Source of the DNA: Planctomycetota bacterium | GTDB taxonomy: Bacteria > Planctomycetota > UBA1135 > GCA-002686595 | Assembly (NCBI GenBank): GCA_029259635.1 | Contig: JAJDEU010000010.1 | Span: 1 to 64,000 of the forward strand | Direction of reading: 5' to 3' | Length of the DNA: 64,000 nt | Shown: in pieces, positions 8,923 to 16,945 of the stretch | How the letters are laid out: each line of letters starts with the position of its first letter | How positions within the stretch are numbered: position 1 is the first letter of the stretch | The notes under the pieces: generated by a model | Seen by the model: the letters and a program-made list of their open reading frames with translations, nothing else | Told to the model about the DNA's origin: nothing | Database searches by the model: none | Made by a program: the position numbers and the translations under genes

Positions 8923-8928
8923 TATAAA
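8923..8928 (+). promoter_or_regulatory. Possible -10 box upstream of the 568-residue hypothetical gene
   Basis: TATAAA lies 18 bases before the ATG at 8947 in an otherwise GC-rich intergenic region. No convincing -35 hexamer is seen 16-18 bases upstream, so this is only a candidate and would give a very short leader. Confidence 0.25.
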
Positions 8929-8946
8929 ACGTAGAATGAAAGCGTC

Positions 8947-10653
8947 ATGCACGAATCCATCTCCAACGAATCGAGCCCCGAGAGCTTGATCATCGAACAA
9001 GCCCTGAAAGCGTTTATCCGGCTTGCAGAATCCGAAGCTCCTCACGCCGAGCAAGTCGACCAAGCTCGAAGTGCATTTTTCGGCAGCGCAGGCGTCGGCT
9101 CCATCAAGGCGGACGCCGAACGTCGTTTCATGGAGTGGTACTTGTTCGAGCGGGCTGGCGACGAAACCGGAACGGTCGGCGCGCGGTCTTTGGCGGAGAA
9201 GTGGATCGAGGTCGTCGGAGAAGAGCTCGCTCCGCTTCTGCCGGCCTTGCTCGATTCCCGAGTGGGGGTGTTCGAAGTCACCAGTGTTGAAGCCGGCCGA
9301 GGCGTGTGGGTTCGAGATCTCTCAGGAGTCGGCGAGTATCCGCTTCGCGAAACGCAAGCCGCTACGGAATTCGAAGTGGGGGACCTGATCGTGGGGCGCC
9401 TGTACCCCATTGGAGAGGGCGTCTTCATCGCGTCTTCGGCCGCAGTCTGCGTACGCAATTCCCAATTGACCGAGGCCCTGCGCCAAGATCTCACTGCGGC
9501 CCGCGATATGCGCCGCGGAGTCCCACGTCTTTCGCAGAAGACTGTCGAAGCGCTCTTTTTCCAAAACGCGCCGCCGAACAAGCAGCTTGAGAACTCAAGC
9601 ACGACGGACAAAAGTCCAACCGACGTACGTCCCGAGCAGGTCCTTACGGACTGCCGCGCCTGGTTGCTCAGCCAAGGGATTAGCGAGGGCGACGTCGAAG
9701 AGATCTTTGAATCTCTGCAGGAAGAGCCCTTCGACCCAGCGGACTTGGCTCCGGGAGGCAGCGATATACTCGGCGGAATACTAGCTGAGCTGGCCATCCA
9801 GACGAGTGTCCAGTTGGGTGAAGCGCGCACGCGGCTGCTCGCGGTTTGGACCGTCATGCACCCGGTGCAAAGCCCGTCGGAAGAGGCACAGTCAGCGCCC
9901 CAGAACTCGTGGGACGAAGATGCGGAAGAGACTTCTTCTGAGAAGGCGCGTCGTGCTCTCCAAGCTTTTGACGCGACGCGCGTGGCCGGCGAATCTATCG
10001 AAGACGCCTTTGCAAAACTCGAATCTGACTTGGGCCTCGAACCGGGCTCATCGGACGATTCCGGGGAAACCACGCCCGACTTTCCCGGCGTGGTCGGTGC
10101 CATGGTCGATGAATTCCTATGGGAAAGGTCCCACAGCCAAGAGCAGGAACTGAGCGCGAAGGGCTTGCATCAGTTTGCCAATTTTGCAGCCCACATCGGC
10201 GCATTCGAGGATGTTGCGTACAACGACTTGTTGCTCTTTACCGGCTGTTGGTTGATTGAGCGAGGCGAGCTTCAGAACGCAGCCGCAGCGAGTCAAACTC
10301 TGCTTTCGATGGAGCAGTTTTGCCGTTGGGCAGAGAGCGAGCACAGCGTCGCGTTATGGTCGGCCTTCAAGGACGCCTTTCAAGATCTCTCCGAGGCTCT
10401 GCCCAGGCTCGTCACGGCCAACAAAAGCTTGGATGCGAACAACACAAATCGTCGCGTCCTGCTCTACGAAATCGAAGCCGACCTAACCGCGAAACGCGTC
10501 GACTCCAGCGACAAGTGCTATCCCATTCCGGATCAGCTTCGCGCGCATTTGCGCGAGGGCGATCTCATTCGCGCCAGTCGTGACGGGAACCGTCTTACTG
10601 TAGTCGGCTGCTATCCCGGACTGGTCCGCAACATCTTGCAGCCCAAGTCCTAG
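8947..10653 (+). CDS. Large acidic hypothetical protein
   Basis: A 568-residue soluble, acidic protein with no signal peptide or membrane segment. Residues of about 60-170 (RRFMEWYLFER, then SRVGVFEVTSVEAGRGVWVRDL, then GDLIVGRLYPIGEGVFIAS) resemble the region preceding SEC-C metal-binding motifs in some bacterial proteins, with a small beta-barrel-like segment. The Cys-rich SEC-C motif itself is missing. The middle (310-350) is acidic and low-complexity. The rest is helical and not recognised. It is a single-gene unit between divergent cvpA and a convergent lipoprotein gene. No function is assigned. Confidence 0.7.
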   Translation: MHESISNESSPESLIIEQALKAFIRLAESEAPHAEQVDQARSAFFGSAGVGSIKADAERRFMEWYLFERAGDETGTVGARSLAEKWIEVVGEELAPLLPALLDSRVGVFEVTSVEAGRGVWVRDLSGVGEYPLRETQAATEFEVGDLIVGRLYPIGEGVFIASSAAVCVRNSQLTEALRQDLTAARDMRRGVPRLSQKTVEALFFQNAPPNKQLENSSTTDKSPTDVRPEQVLTDCRAWLLSQGISEGDVEEIFESLQEEPFDPADLAPGGSDILGGILAELAIQTSVQLGEARTRLLAVWTVMHPVQSPSEEAQSAPQNSWDEDAEETSSEKARRALQAFDATRVAGESIEDAFAKLESDLGLEPGSSDDSGETTPDFPGVVGAMVDEFLWERSHSQEQELSAKGLHQFANFAAHIGAFEDVAYNDLLLFTGCWLIERGELQNAAAASQTLLSMEQFCRWAESEHSVALWSAFKDAFQDLSEALPRLVTANKSLDANNTNRRVLLYEIEADLTAKRVDSSDKCYPIPDQLRAHLREGDLIRASRDGNRLTVVGCYPGLVRNILQPKS

Positions 10654-11240
10654 CGCCCGGACGCCCAGGGAATCTGCACTTCAGTGAGAGGGCTCTTGAT
10701 GCGGGTGTCGACCGCGGGGTCGGCCAGGTAGAGCTCTCGGATAGGACCATTCGGAACCCAGTTGTGCTCGGCGATGTACTTGAACAAGGCCGAATAGGAA
10801 AGCGGCACTTGGCTATGCGTCCCGGCGACCGCCGCGTAGACGACCGTTTGACGCGGTAGAACGTCGAACGCCCAAGGACCCGGCAGGTCTTCTCCAGAGT
10901 GTACCGGGAGGCAAATCCGCGCTCGCAACTGGTCGATAGCCGTCTCACCGGGATCATCGTAGAAGAGACAAAAACCGGGACCCGCTAGACTGAGTCCAAA
11001 TCGGTAGGCCTCGCGACGAAAACCGTCGAGCTGACCGCGAGTCCGCCGATAGTCTCCGACAACTTCCCGGTAGACGTAGCTCTGCGGCAGTCGCTCTTTC
11101 CATTCGACATGAACGCGGGTGAAGGGTTCATAGCTGATCGGAAGGTCCGTTAGTACGGGCGCAGCCGATCGAACCGGGACACCCTGGCAACCAGCGAGGG
11201 TGAGAACCACGAGCGTCATCAGGCAATACGACATTCTCAT
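10650..11240 (-). CDS. Lipoprotein with GyrI-like effector-binding domain
   Basis: A 196-residue predicted lipoprotein. The N terminus MRMSYCLMTLVVLTLAGC is a signal peptide with an LAGC lipobox; I chose ATG 11240 for that reason over an upstream start at 11420. The mature part looks like the GyrI/AraC-type small-molecule-binding fold, with a duplicated beta-alpha-beta pattern and the characteristic LFKYIAEHNWVPNGPIRELYL and TEVQIPW segments near the C terminus. Such domains bind hydrophobic compounds. Placing one outside the cytoplasm suggests ligand sensing or sequestration rather than transcription control; that is inference. It converges with the 568-residue gene, overlapping by four bases. 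Confidence 0.7.
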   Translation of the reverse strand: MRMSYCLMTLVVLTLAGCQGVPVRSAAPVLTDLPISYEPFTRVHVEWKERLPQSYVYREVVGDYRRTRGQLDGFRREAYRFGLSLAGPGFCLFYDDPGETAIDQLRARICLPVHSGEDLPGPWAFDVLPRQTVVYAAVAGTHSQVPLSYSALFKYIAEHNWVPNGPIRELYLADPAVDTRIKSPLTEVQIPWASGR

Positions 11241-12048
11241 AGAACGATCATGTCGATCCCAGGAAGTCAGATCCATGAAGCTCCTCAAAGTCATCGGCGG
11301 AGTTGCTTCTGTGCGACGACGGATCAATACCCATGGGGAGAAGATGGATGGTCCCGGGGAGAGCCAGGTAGCTCTGAGATCCCAGAATCGACCGAGGGAA
11401 GAGCTCCCCACCCTCACCATTCGCTACGTCGGATAATGTACGTTAGGTTGCACTTCAGATGAGCCAAGGAGCGCTGAGCGCGGTCATCGAGCCCTGGAAT
11501 GGCGTTCCCCCTCGCGTCGACTCGGCCACCACGCAACCGCTGCGTCGTGCCCGCACCCGCTCTTTCCAAGGGCCCCGTTCGCGGCGCGACATCTTCGGAC
11601 TTGCCGCGCCCCTCACCTTCACTGCGAGCTTCGCCGGCGAAAGGAACGCGCTGGATCTGCCCGGTTCACGCGACGAGTCACCCCTTACTTTCGGGCGAGA
11701 CGATCCCGCGCCGAACCCGCCTTCAGGCATCGACTCTCCGGCGGACTACCGTTCGGGTTCCTTGCCGGGTGTCTTACTCACGATTCCGGGCGGAACAAGG
11801 GTAAGATTGCGACTCGGGTCGAGATTGGAATTCCGCTTGGCAAATCCAAGCTACGACAAGGACAGGATTCGTTCGCGAGGAAGGTGTTTGGCCATGGTCC
11901 CAGCGCTTACTCGAATAGACGGCCGCGTTCCTAGCTCGACGGCCCGCATCCAACCTACCGGCGTCAACGAGGTCGCGGGCTCCTTGAGTGCTGCCTTCTT
12001 GCGCAATCGCTCCCGAATCTCCCTACTCTCCATGACGGAGGACACGAA
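11241..12048. other. 0.8 kb stretch with no supported gene
   Basis: Several frames are open here on both strands. The longest, 11459-12052 (+), would encode 197 residues rich in Arg, Ser, Thr and Pro with no recognisable pattern. It does end in a GTGA overlap with the following small gene. I see no RNA gene, repeat or clear promoter. The stretch may be a degraded gene or a long leader, and I do not call a CDS. Confidence 0.5.
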
Positions 12049-12315
12049 GTGACCGCAAAGAAACAGTGCTTCATGAATCAAGATCGCCCCTGCGATCTCA
12101 CCTGCAAGGCCGCCTTTGAAGTGGACGATCCGGTCGATAATGTCGACTGTTACTTCATCTGGTTGACCTACCACTTTGGCGAGAGCGTGTTCGAACTCAA
12201 GCGAGTTCTCGAGGGCCTTGGAGGAGGTGGAATAGATCCAGGAGCCTCGCCAGGAAGCGGCTTTCCGCCCTTTGGTGGGGCACCCAAAAAGCCCGGGGAC
12301 ATCTCCAAGAATTAG
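12049..12315 (+). CDS. Small cysteine-containing hypothetical protein
   Basis: An 88-residue protein starting at GTG 12049. The N-terminal half has four Cys (C7, C15, C19 and C34) in the order CFMNQDRPCDLTC then DCYFIWL, which could bind a metal or a cluster. The C-terminal tail is a Gly/Pro-rich low-complexity linker (GGGGIDPGASPGSGFPPFGG) ending in Lys-rich residues. I do not recognise a family. An overlapping frame on the opposite strand (11851-12174) is also open, so coding on the plus strand is probable but not certain. Confidence 0.5.
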   Translation: MTAKKQCFMNQDRPCDLTCKAAFEVDDPVDNVDCYFIWLTYHFGESVFELKRVLEGLGGGGIDPGASPGSGFPPFGGAPKKPGDISKN

Positions 12316-12322
12316 GCTGCGG

Positions 12323-12342
12323 TGGGGGTCCCAAGCCCCCCA
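12323..12342. terminator. Stem-loop after the small Cys protein gene
   Basis: TGGGGG (12323-12328) pairs with CCCCCA (12337-12342) over an 8-base loop, eight bases past the gene stop and ahead of the convergent phosphatase gene. There is no U-tract, so confidence is low. Confidence 0.35.
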
Positions 12343-12429
12343 TCCGACTCCCCTACTGCATCGACTCGCGCTCCAAACCAGGCTAAGTTCGCCAGGGCAA
12401 TTGTGGCGTTATCGAGCTCGAATCCGGCC

Positions 12430-13125
12430 CTAGCGCCTTGGTCCGCGAAACCAACCGTCACGTCTCACGGCTGCGCGATCCGAGCAAAAGCCTGCCAGTG
12501 TAGGACGCTGGGCGGTCTCCAGATGCCCGCCCTTTGGCCAGTCGAGCACGACGATGGAAGCCGGCGGCAAGTCCAACCGAGTGGCAGCGCCGGGATCCTG
12601 CCCAAGCGCGTGCGTCACGCATACGCGAATAACCCAACTGTGCGCGACGACCGCTAGCTCTTCTCCAGGATGTGCATCGGCGAGCGCATGAACACAGGGC
12701 AAAACGCGAGCGGCTAGATCGGCGAGTGACTCTCCTCCGGGAGGTCGCAATTCTGCGGGATTGCGCCACCAATTCTGCCAGCCCCCTGGCCAGCGCTCCT
12801 CAATTTCGATGGGCAACAGCCCGGCCCATTCCCCGCGGTCGATTTCGGCCAGCGCCGCTTCATCTCGCCGCGGCAAGCCGCGGTTCTCGCGAATGCAGGC
12901 CGCACCGTATTCCGCTCGTTCGAGACCGGAACTCACGACGCCCGCCAACTCGATCGACTCGAGCGCAGTTCCCGCACGCCGCGCTTCTCGTTCGCCCTCC
13001 TCCGAAAGCTCTACGTCCATCTGCCCATAGACTCGCCCGTGCCACTTCTTTGAAACTCGACCGTGGCGCACCCAATGAATGCGAGTTTGTTGGCGAGCAC
13101 TCGCGAGCTTCTCGTCGGCGGACAT
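12430..13125 (-). CDS. Histidine phosphatase family protein (phosphoglycerate-mutase-like)
   Basis: A 231-residue cytoplasmic phosphatase. The catalytic RHG triplet appears near the N terminus in IHWVRHGRVSKKWHGRVYG, and the second catalytic His lies in VVAHSWVIRV near residue 180. The SSGLERAEYGA segment corresponds to the usual SxLxRAxxTA motif. Members remove phosphate from sugars, nucleotides or cobalamin precursors such as alpha-ribazole phosphate, and the actual substrate cannot be inferred here. Its C-terminal tail is Arg-rich. It is a single-gene unit divergent from the sdh operon. Confidence 0.85.
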   Translation of the reverse strand: MSADEKLASARQQTRIHWVRHGRVSKKWHGRVYGQMDVELSEEGEREARRAGTALESIELAGVVSSGLERAEYGAACIRENRGLPRRDEAALAEIDRGEWAGLLPIEIEERWPGGWQNWWRNPAELRPPGGESLADLAARVLPCVHALADAHPGEELAVVAHSWVIRVCVTHALGQDPGAATRLDLPPASIVVLDWPKGGHLETAQRPTLAGFCSDRAAVRRDGWFRGPRR

Positions 13126-13303
13126 AGGCGATCAGCCTAACGCCCAAGCTCGATCCCCCAAAGCCCCCCACTTTGATGGAGCTTCAGAATGACCTGGAAC
13201 CCGCCCTCGACAATTGCTCGCGACGTGCACCTTCGCTAGGGTCTCCCTGCTCAATCTCCCTGTCTTGACGCCCTACAGCTCTGAAATGAAATAGGTGGTG
13301 CGA

Positions 13304-13972
13304 ATGCTCCGTCCTCTAGGCAACGCCCTGGCTTCTTCCGTTGGGAAGAAAATCGTAATGGGCGCGACCGGACTCTTGCTCGTTGCTTTTCTCATCGAGC
13401 ACTTGATCGGTAATCTAAAACTAACTCCAGCCCCCCTCGTCGGTGGAACTGACGGCAGCGAGTTCGACGCCTATGTCGACTTCATGAACGGGCTTGGCGT
13501 CTTCAAGGTTCTCGGAGAACTCGGGATCGCTGCGCTCTTCGTGATTCACGTTTTCCTCGCCGTGCGCATCACGATGGAAAACCGCGAAGCGCGCAAGCAG
13601 CGCTATGTCGCCAGAGCCGACAAGGGAGCCAAGACGCCCGCTTCGGCCTCGATGTTTATCACCGGCGCGATCATTCTGGCCTACCTGATCAAGCACTTGC
13701 TCGACTTCCGCTTTAACGCGGCCTTTCACGAGGCGCCCGCGGAAACGGTCGGCGAATTGCTAAGCCAACCCTTTCACGCGTACATCTATATCGCGATTTC
13801 GATCGTGGTCGGCGTGCACGTGAGCCACGGTTTTCGCAGCGCATTCCAGTCACTCGGCGCATCGCATCCCCAGTGGAACCCGGTCCTCGAGATCACGGGA
13901 AAAGCGCTCGCCGCACTCTTCGCCATCGCGTTCGCATGGATTCCGATCTACTTCCTCTTCTTCCAGAAATAG
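13304..13972 (+). CDS. sdhC: Succinate dehydrogenase cytochrome b558 subunit
   Basis: A 222-residue integral membrane protein with five predicted helices, the anchor of complex II that passes electrons from the Fe-S subunit to quinone. Conserved His residues in [22 protein letters not shown] and [16 protein letters not shown] match the diheme b558 family of Bacillus and Wolinella, which usually reduce menaquinone. The start is a choice: GTG at 13295 is possible, but AGGTGG at 13293-13298 is a good ribosome-binding site for ATG 13304. Ten bases separate its stop from sdhA. Confidence 0.92.
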   Translation: MLRPLGNALASSVGKKIVMGATGLLLVAFLIEHLIGNLKLTPAPLVGGTDGSEFDAYVDFMNGLGVFKVLGELGIAALFVIHVFLAVRITMENREARKQRYVARADKGAKTPASASMFITGAIILAYLIKHLLDFRFNAAFHEAPAETVGELLSQPFHAYIYIAISIVVGVHVSHGFRSAFQSLGASHPQWNPVLEITGKALAALFAIAFAWIPIYFLFFQK

Positions 13973-13982
13973 GGGCCCAACG

Positions 13983-15914
13983 ATGACCACTACCACATCG
14001 AGCCGGCTCGACTCTAAATGTCCCACCGGCCCCATCGAAGATCGATGGGATAAGCACAAGTTTGACCTGAAGTTGGTCCTTCCCGCGAACAAGCGGAAGT
14101 TCAACATCATCGTCGTCGGCACCGGGCTGGCGGGCGCATCCGCTGCAGCCTCGCTCGCCGAGCTCGGCTACAACGTCAAGACTTTTTGCATTCAAGACAG
14201 CCCGCGACGAGCACACAGCATCGCAGCGCAGGGAGGCATTAACGCCGCCAAGAACTACCCGAACGACGGCGACAGCATCTTCCGCTTGTTCTATGACACG
14301 GTCAAAGGCGGGGATTACCGAGCGCGTGAGTCCAATGTTTATCGACTCGCTCAGGTCAGTAACAACATCATCGACCAGTGCGCCGCTCAAGGCGTGCCCT
14401 TTGCCAGAGAGTACGCCGGCTACCTCGACAATCGATCTTTCGGCGGTGCGCAAGTCAGTCGGACCTTCTACGCACGCGGCCAGACGGGCCAACAGCTCCT
14501 GATCGGCGCTTACAGCGCTCTCATGCGGCAGGTTGGTCTCGGTAAGGTGCAGCAGTACTCGCGTCGCGAGATGCTCGACCTCGTCACCGTCGATGGAGTG
14601 GCGCGGGGAATCATCACTCGCAACTTGGTCAATGGTGAGTACGAGCGGCATGAAGCCGACGCGGTCTTGCTCTGCACCGGAGGTTACGGGAACGCTTTCT
14701 ATCTCTCGACGAATGCGAAGGCGTGCAACGTTACTGCGGCCTGGCGTGCTCACAAACTCGGCGCCGACTTCGCGAATCCCTGCTACACGCAAATTCACCC
14801 GACCTGCATTCCCGTCTCCGGAGACCATCAGTCCAAGCTCACCTTGATGAGCGAGAGCCTCCGCAACGACGGTCGCGTGTGGGTTCCCAAGACGAAAGGC
14901 GACAGCCGACCCTCCTCCCAGATTCCGGAGGCGGACCGCGATTACTACCTCGAGCGGCGCTACCCGAGCTTCGGGAATTTGGTTCCGCGAGACGTGGCCT
15001 CGCGCGCTTCGAAGGAGCGCTGTGATGCTGGCTACGGGGTCGGTCCCACGGGTCAGTCGGTCTATCTCGACTTCCAAGATGCCATTGAACGGGATGGCGC
15101 CGACGCCATTCGCGCGCGATACGGCAACCTGTTCCAGATGTACGAGAAGATCACGGATGAGGATCCCTACTCCGTTCCGATGCGTATCTATCCGGCCGTT
15201 CACTACACGATGGGCGGCCTCTGGGTGGACTACAACCTGGAGACCACCATCCCGGGGCTCTTTGCGCTGGGAGAAGCCAACTTCTCGGACCATGGTGCCA
15301 ACCGATTGGGAGCGTCTGCGCTCATGCAAGGCTTGGCCGACGGTTACTTCGTGATCCCCTACACCATCGGCGACCACCTGATCAATCGCGCTGCGCCTAA
15401 GCTCGGAACAGACCATGAGGCGTTCGGTGAAGCCGAGGAGCGGGCACGTGCACGCACAGAGAGATTGCTAACCGCAGGCGGCTCGAGGTCGCCGGACAGT
15501 TTCCACCGCGAGCTCGGTTTGATTATGTGGAACCAGTGCGGAATGGCGCGAACCGAGGCGGGCTTGAAAGACGCCGGCGTGAAGATTCGCGCTCTTCGCG
15601 AGGAGTTTTGGCAAAACCTTGCGGTCCCCGGAGATAGCTCCTGCTTCACCCAGGTGCTTGAGCACGCGGGCCGAGTGGCGGACTTCCTCGAGTTCAGCGA
15701 GCTCTTCGTCGCAGATGCTCTGCACCGAGCGGAGTCCTGCGGTGGGCACTTCCGAGAGGAGAGCCAGACCGAAGAAGGTGAAGCCAAGCGTGACGATGAA
15801 AACTTCTGTTACGTCGGCGCTTGGGAATACAACGGGGAAGATAAACCCGCCACGCTTCACAAAGAGTCTCTTGATTTCGAGTACGTGAAACTGACGCAGA
15901 GGAGCTACAAGTGA
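13983..15914 (+). CDS. sdhA: Succinate dehydrogenase flavoprotein subunit
   Basis: A 643-residue FAD subunit that oxidises succinate to fumarate at the inner face of the cytoplasmic membrane. The FAD-binding motif [17 protein letters not shown] is near residue 45, and SIAAQGGIN near 80 carries the usual flavin-attachment region (AHS, with His for covalent FAD). HPTCIP and the [26 protein letters not shown] segment near 425 complete the active site. The sequence is closest in style to the Bacillus/epsilonproteobacterial class, in agreement with the b558 anchor. It overlaps sdhB by four bases (GTGA). Confidence 0.95.
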   Translation: MTTTTSSRLDSKCPTGPIEDRWDKHKFDLKLVLPANKRKFNIIVVGTGLAGASAAASLAELGYNVKTFCIQDSPRRAHSIAAQGGINAAKNYPNDGDSIFRLFYDTVKGGDYRARESNVYRLAQVSNNIIDQCAAQGVPFAREYAGYLDNRSFGGAQVSRTFYARGQTGQQLLIGAYSALMRQVGLGKVQQYSRREMLDLVTVDGVARGIITRNLVNGEYERHEADAVLLCTGGYGNAFYLSTNAKACNVTAAWRAHKLGADFANPCYTQIHPTCIPVSGDHQSKLTLMSESLRNDGRVWVPKTKGDSRPSSQIPEADRDYYLERRYPSFGNLVPRDVASRASKERCDAGYGVGPTGQSVYLDFQDAIERDGADAIRARYGNLFQMYEKITDEDPYSVPMRIYPAVHYTMGGLWVDYNLETTIPGLFALGEANFSDHGANRLGASALMQGLADGYFVIPYTIGDHLINRAAPKLGTDHEAFGEAEERARARTERLLTAGGSRSPDSFHRELGLIMWNQCGMARTEAGLKDAGVKIRALREEFWQNLAVPGDSSCFTQVLEHAGRVADFLEFSELFVADALHRAESCGGHFREESQTEEGEAKRDDENFCYVGAWEYNGEDKPATLHKESLDFEYVKLTQRSYK

Positions 15915-16678
15915 GTCCATCCAGTTCCAACATGAACCTAACCCTGAAGGTTTGGCGTCAAAAAAGTTCAGAAGCCAAAGGCGCTCTGGAGACCTATCAC
16001 CTGAAGGACATCTCTCCGGATATGTCCTTCCTGGAGATGCTCGACATTCTCAACGAACAACTGCAAGCGGATGGCGTCGAGCCGGTCGCATTCGACCATG
16101 ACTGTCGAGAAGGCATTTGTGGCACCTGTTCACTCGTCATCAATGGGCAAGCCCATGGACCGGACGAAGAGACCACGGCTTGCCAGCTGCACATGCGCAG
16201 ATTCCACGATGGACAGACCATCAACGTTGAACCCTGGCGCGCGAACGCCTTCCCCGTGGTGCGGGATTTGGCGGTTGATCGAAGCGCCTTTGATCGCATT
16301 ATTTCCAAGGGCGGCTTTATCAGCGTCTCTACGGGAAGCGCCCCGGAGGCTAATTCGATCGCCGTTGCGAAGCCGACCGCGGAACTGGCCATGGACGCCG
16401 CAGCCTGTATCGGTTGCGGCGCTTGCGTCGCCGCTTGCCCGAACGCCTCCGCCATGCTGTTTGTCGCCGCTAAAGTCTCTCACTTAAACCTGCTACCCCA
16501 AGGGCAGCCGGAGAAGGACGCGCGCGTGCTCGCTATGGTCGAGCAGATGGACGCCGAAGCCTTCGGAAACTGCACCAATCACTTCGAGTGCGAAGCCGCG
16601 TGCCCCAAGGGTATCTCCGTCGAAAATATCGCTCGAATGAACCGCCAATACCTAGGCGCGACCCTGCGGAAATCCTGA
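15911..16678 (+). CDS. sdhB: Succinate dehydrogenase iron-sulfur subunit
   Basis: A 255-residue electron-transfer subunit linking the flavin of SdhA to the haems of SdhC. The N-terminal 2Fe-2S site reads CREGICGTC with a later Cys in TACQL. The C-terminal ferredoxin domain has [13 protein letters not shown] and [14 protein letters not shown] for the 4Fe-4S and 3Fe-4S clusters. The GTG start lies in the sdhA stop. An ATG eight codons later (near 15932) is an alternative start just before the conserved LTLKVWRQ. A terminator follows directly, so sdhCAB is a complete three-gene operon without SdhD. Confidence 0.95.
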   Translation: MSPSSSNMNLTLKVWRQKSSEAKGALETYHLKDISPDMSFLEMLDILNEQLQADGVEPVAFDHDCREGICGTCSLVINGQAHGPDEETTACQLHMRRFHDGQTINVEPWRANAFPVVRDLAVDRSAFDRIISKGGFISVSTGSAPEANSIAVAKPTAELAMDAAACIGCGACVAACPNASAMLFVAAKVSHLNLLPQGQPEKDARVLAMVEQMDAEAFGNCTNHFECEAACPKGISVENIARMNRQYLGATLRKS

Positions 16679-16688
16679 GTCTCTCCAC

Positions 16689-16711
16689 AGCCTCCTTTTG
16701 GGGGGCTTTTT
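16689..16711 (+). terminator. Rho-independent terminator of sdhCAB
   Basis: AGCCTCC (16689-16695) pairs with GGGGGCT (16701-16707, one G-T pair) around a TTTTG loop, and five Ts follow from 16707. It starts ten bases after the sdhB stop. Confidence 0.8.
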
Positions 16712-16945
16712 CTCGTACTACCGCGTTCCGGAGACGTAGCGGGCAATTCCCTCTAGGCGTCTCAGATCGCCTAATCTGTACGGCGAACCCCGCATGCGGG
16801 CATTCTCGGCCCTGTCCTCCGATTCTCCCAAGGTTCTAGGGTCTGGTACGCCCTTTGCGAGTGACCGGCGGAGTCCTAGACTCTATCTCTCAAGTCCAAT
16901 TCTTGGCGTGCTGACTCTGAAGTTGACCCAGACCTTTTGACATCC

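Noticed and set aside
11459..12052. 197-codon plus-strand frame
   Set aside because: Arg/Ser/Pro-rich composition and no pattern resembling a protein; the end overlap (GTGA) with the small Cys gene was the only support.
11851..12174. Minus-strand frame of 107 codons opposite the small Cys gene
   Set aside because: Protein-like in part, but it overlaps the plus-strand gene, which has ordered Cys and a better context.
13265..13293. TTGACG/GAAATA promoter-like pair before sdhC
   Set aside because: It would put the transcript start at or beyond the AGGTGG ribosome-binding site that serves ATG 13304, so it conflicts with the start call.
13893..15416. 507-codon minus frame opposite sdhA
   Set aside because: Shadow of sdhA, which is unmistakable.
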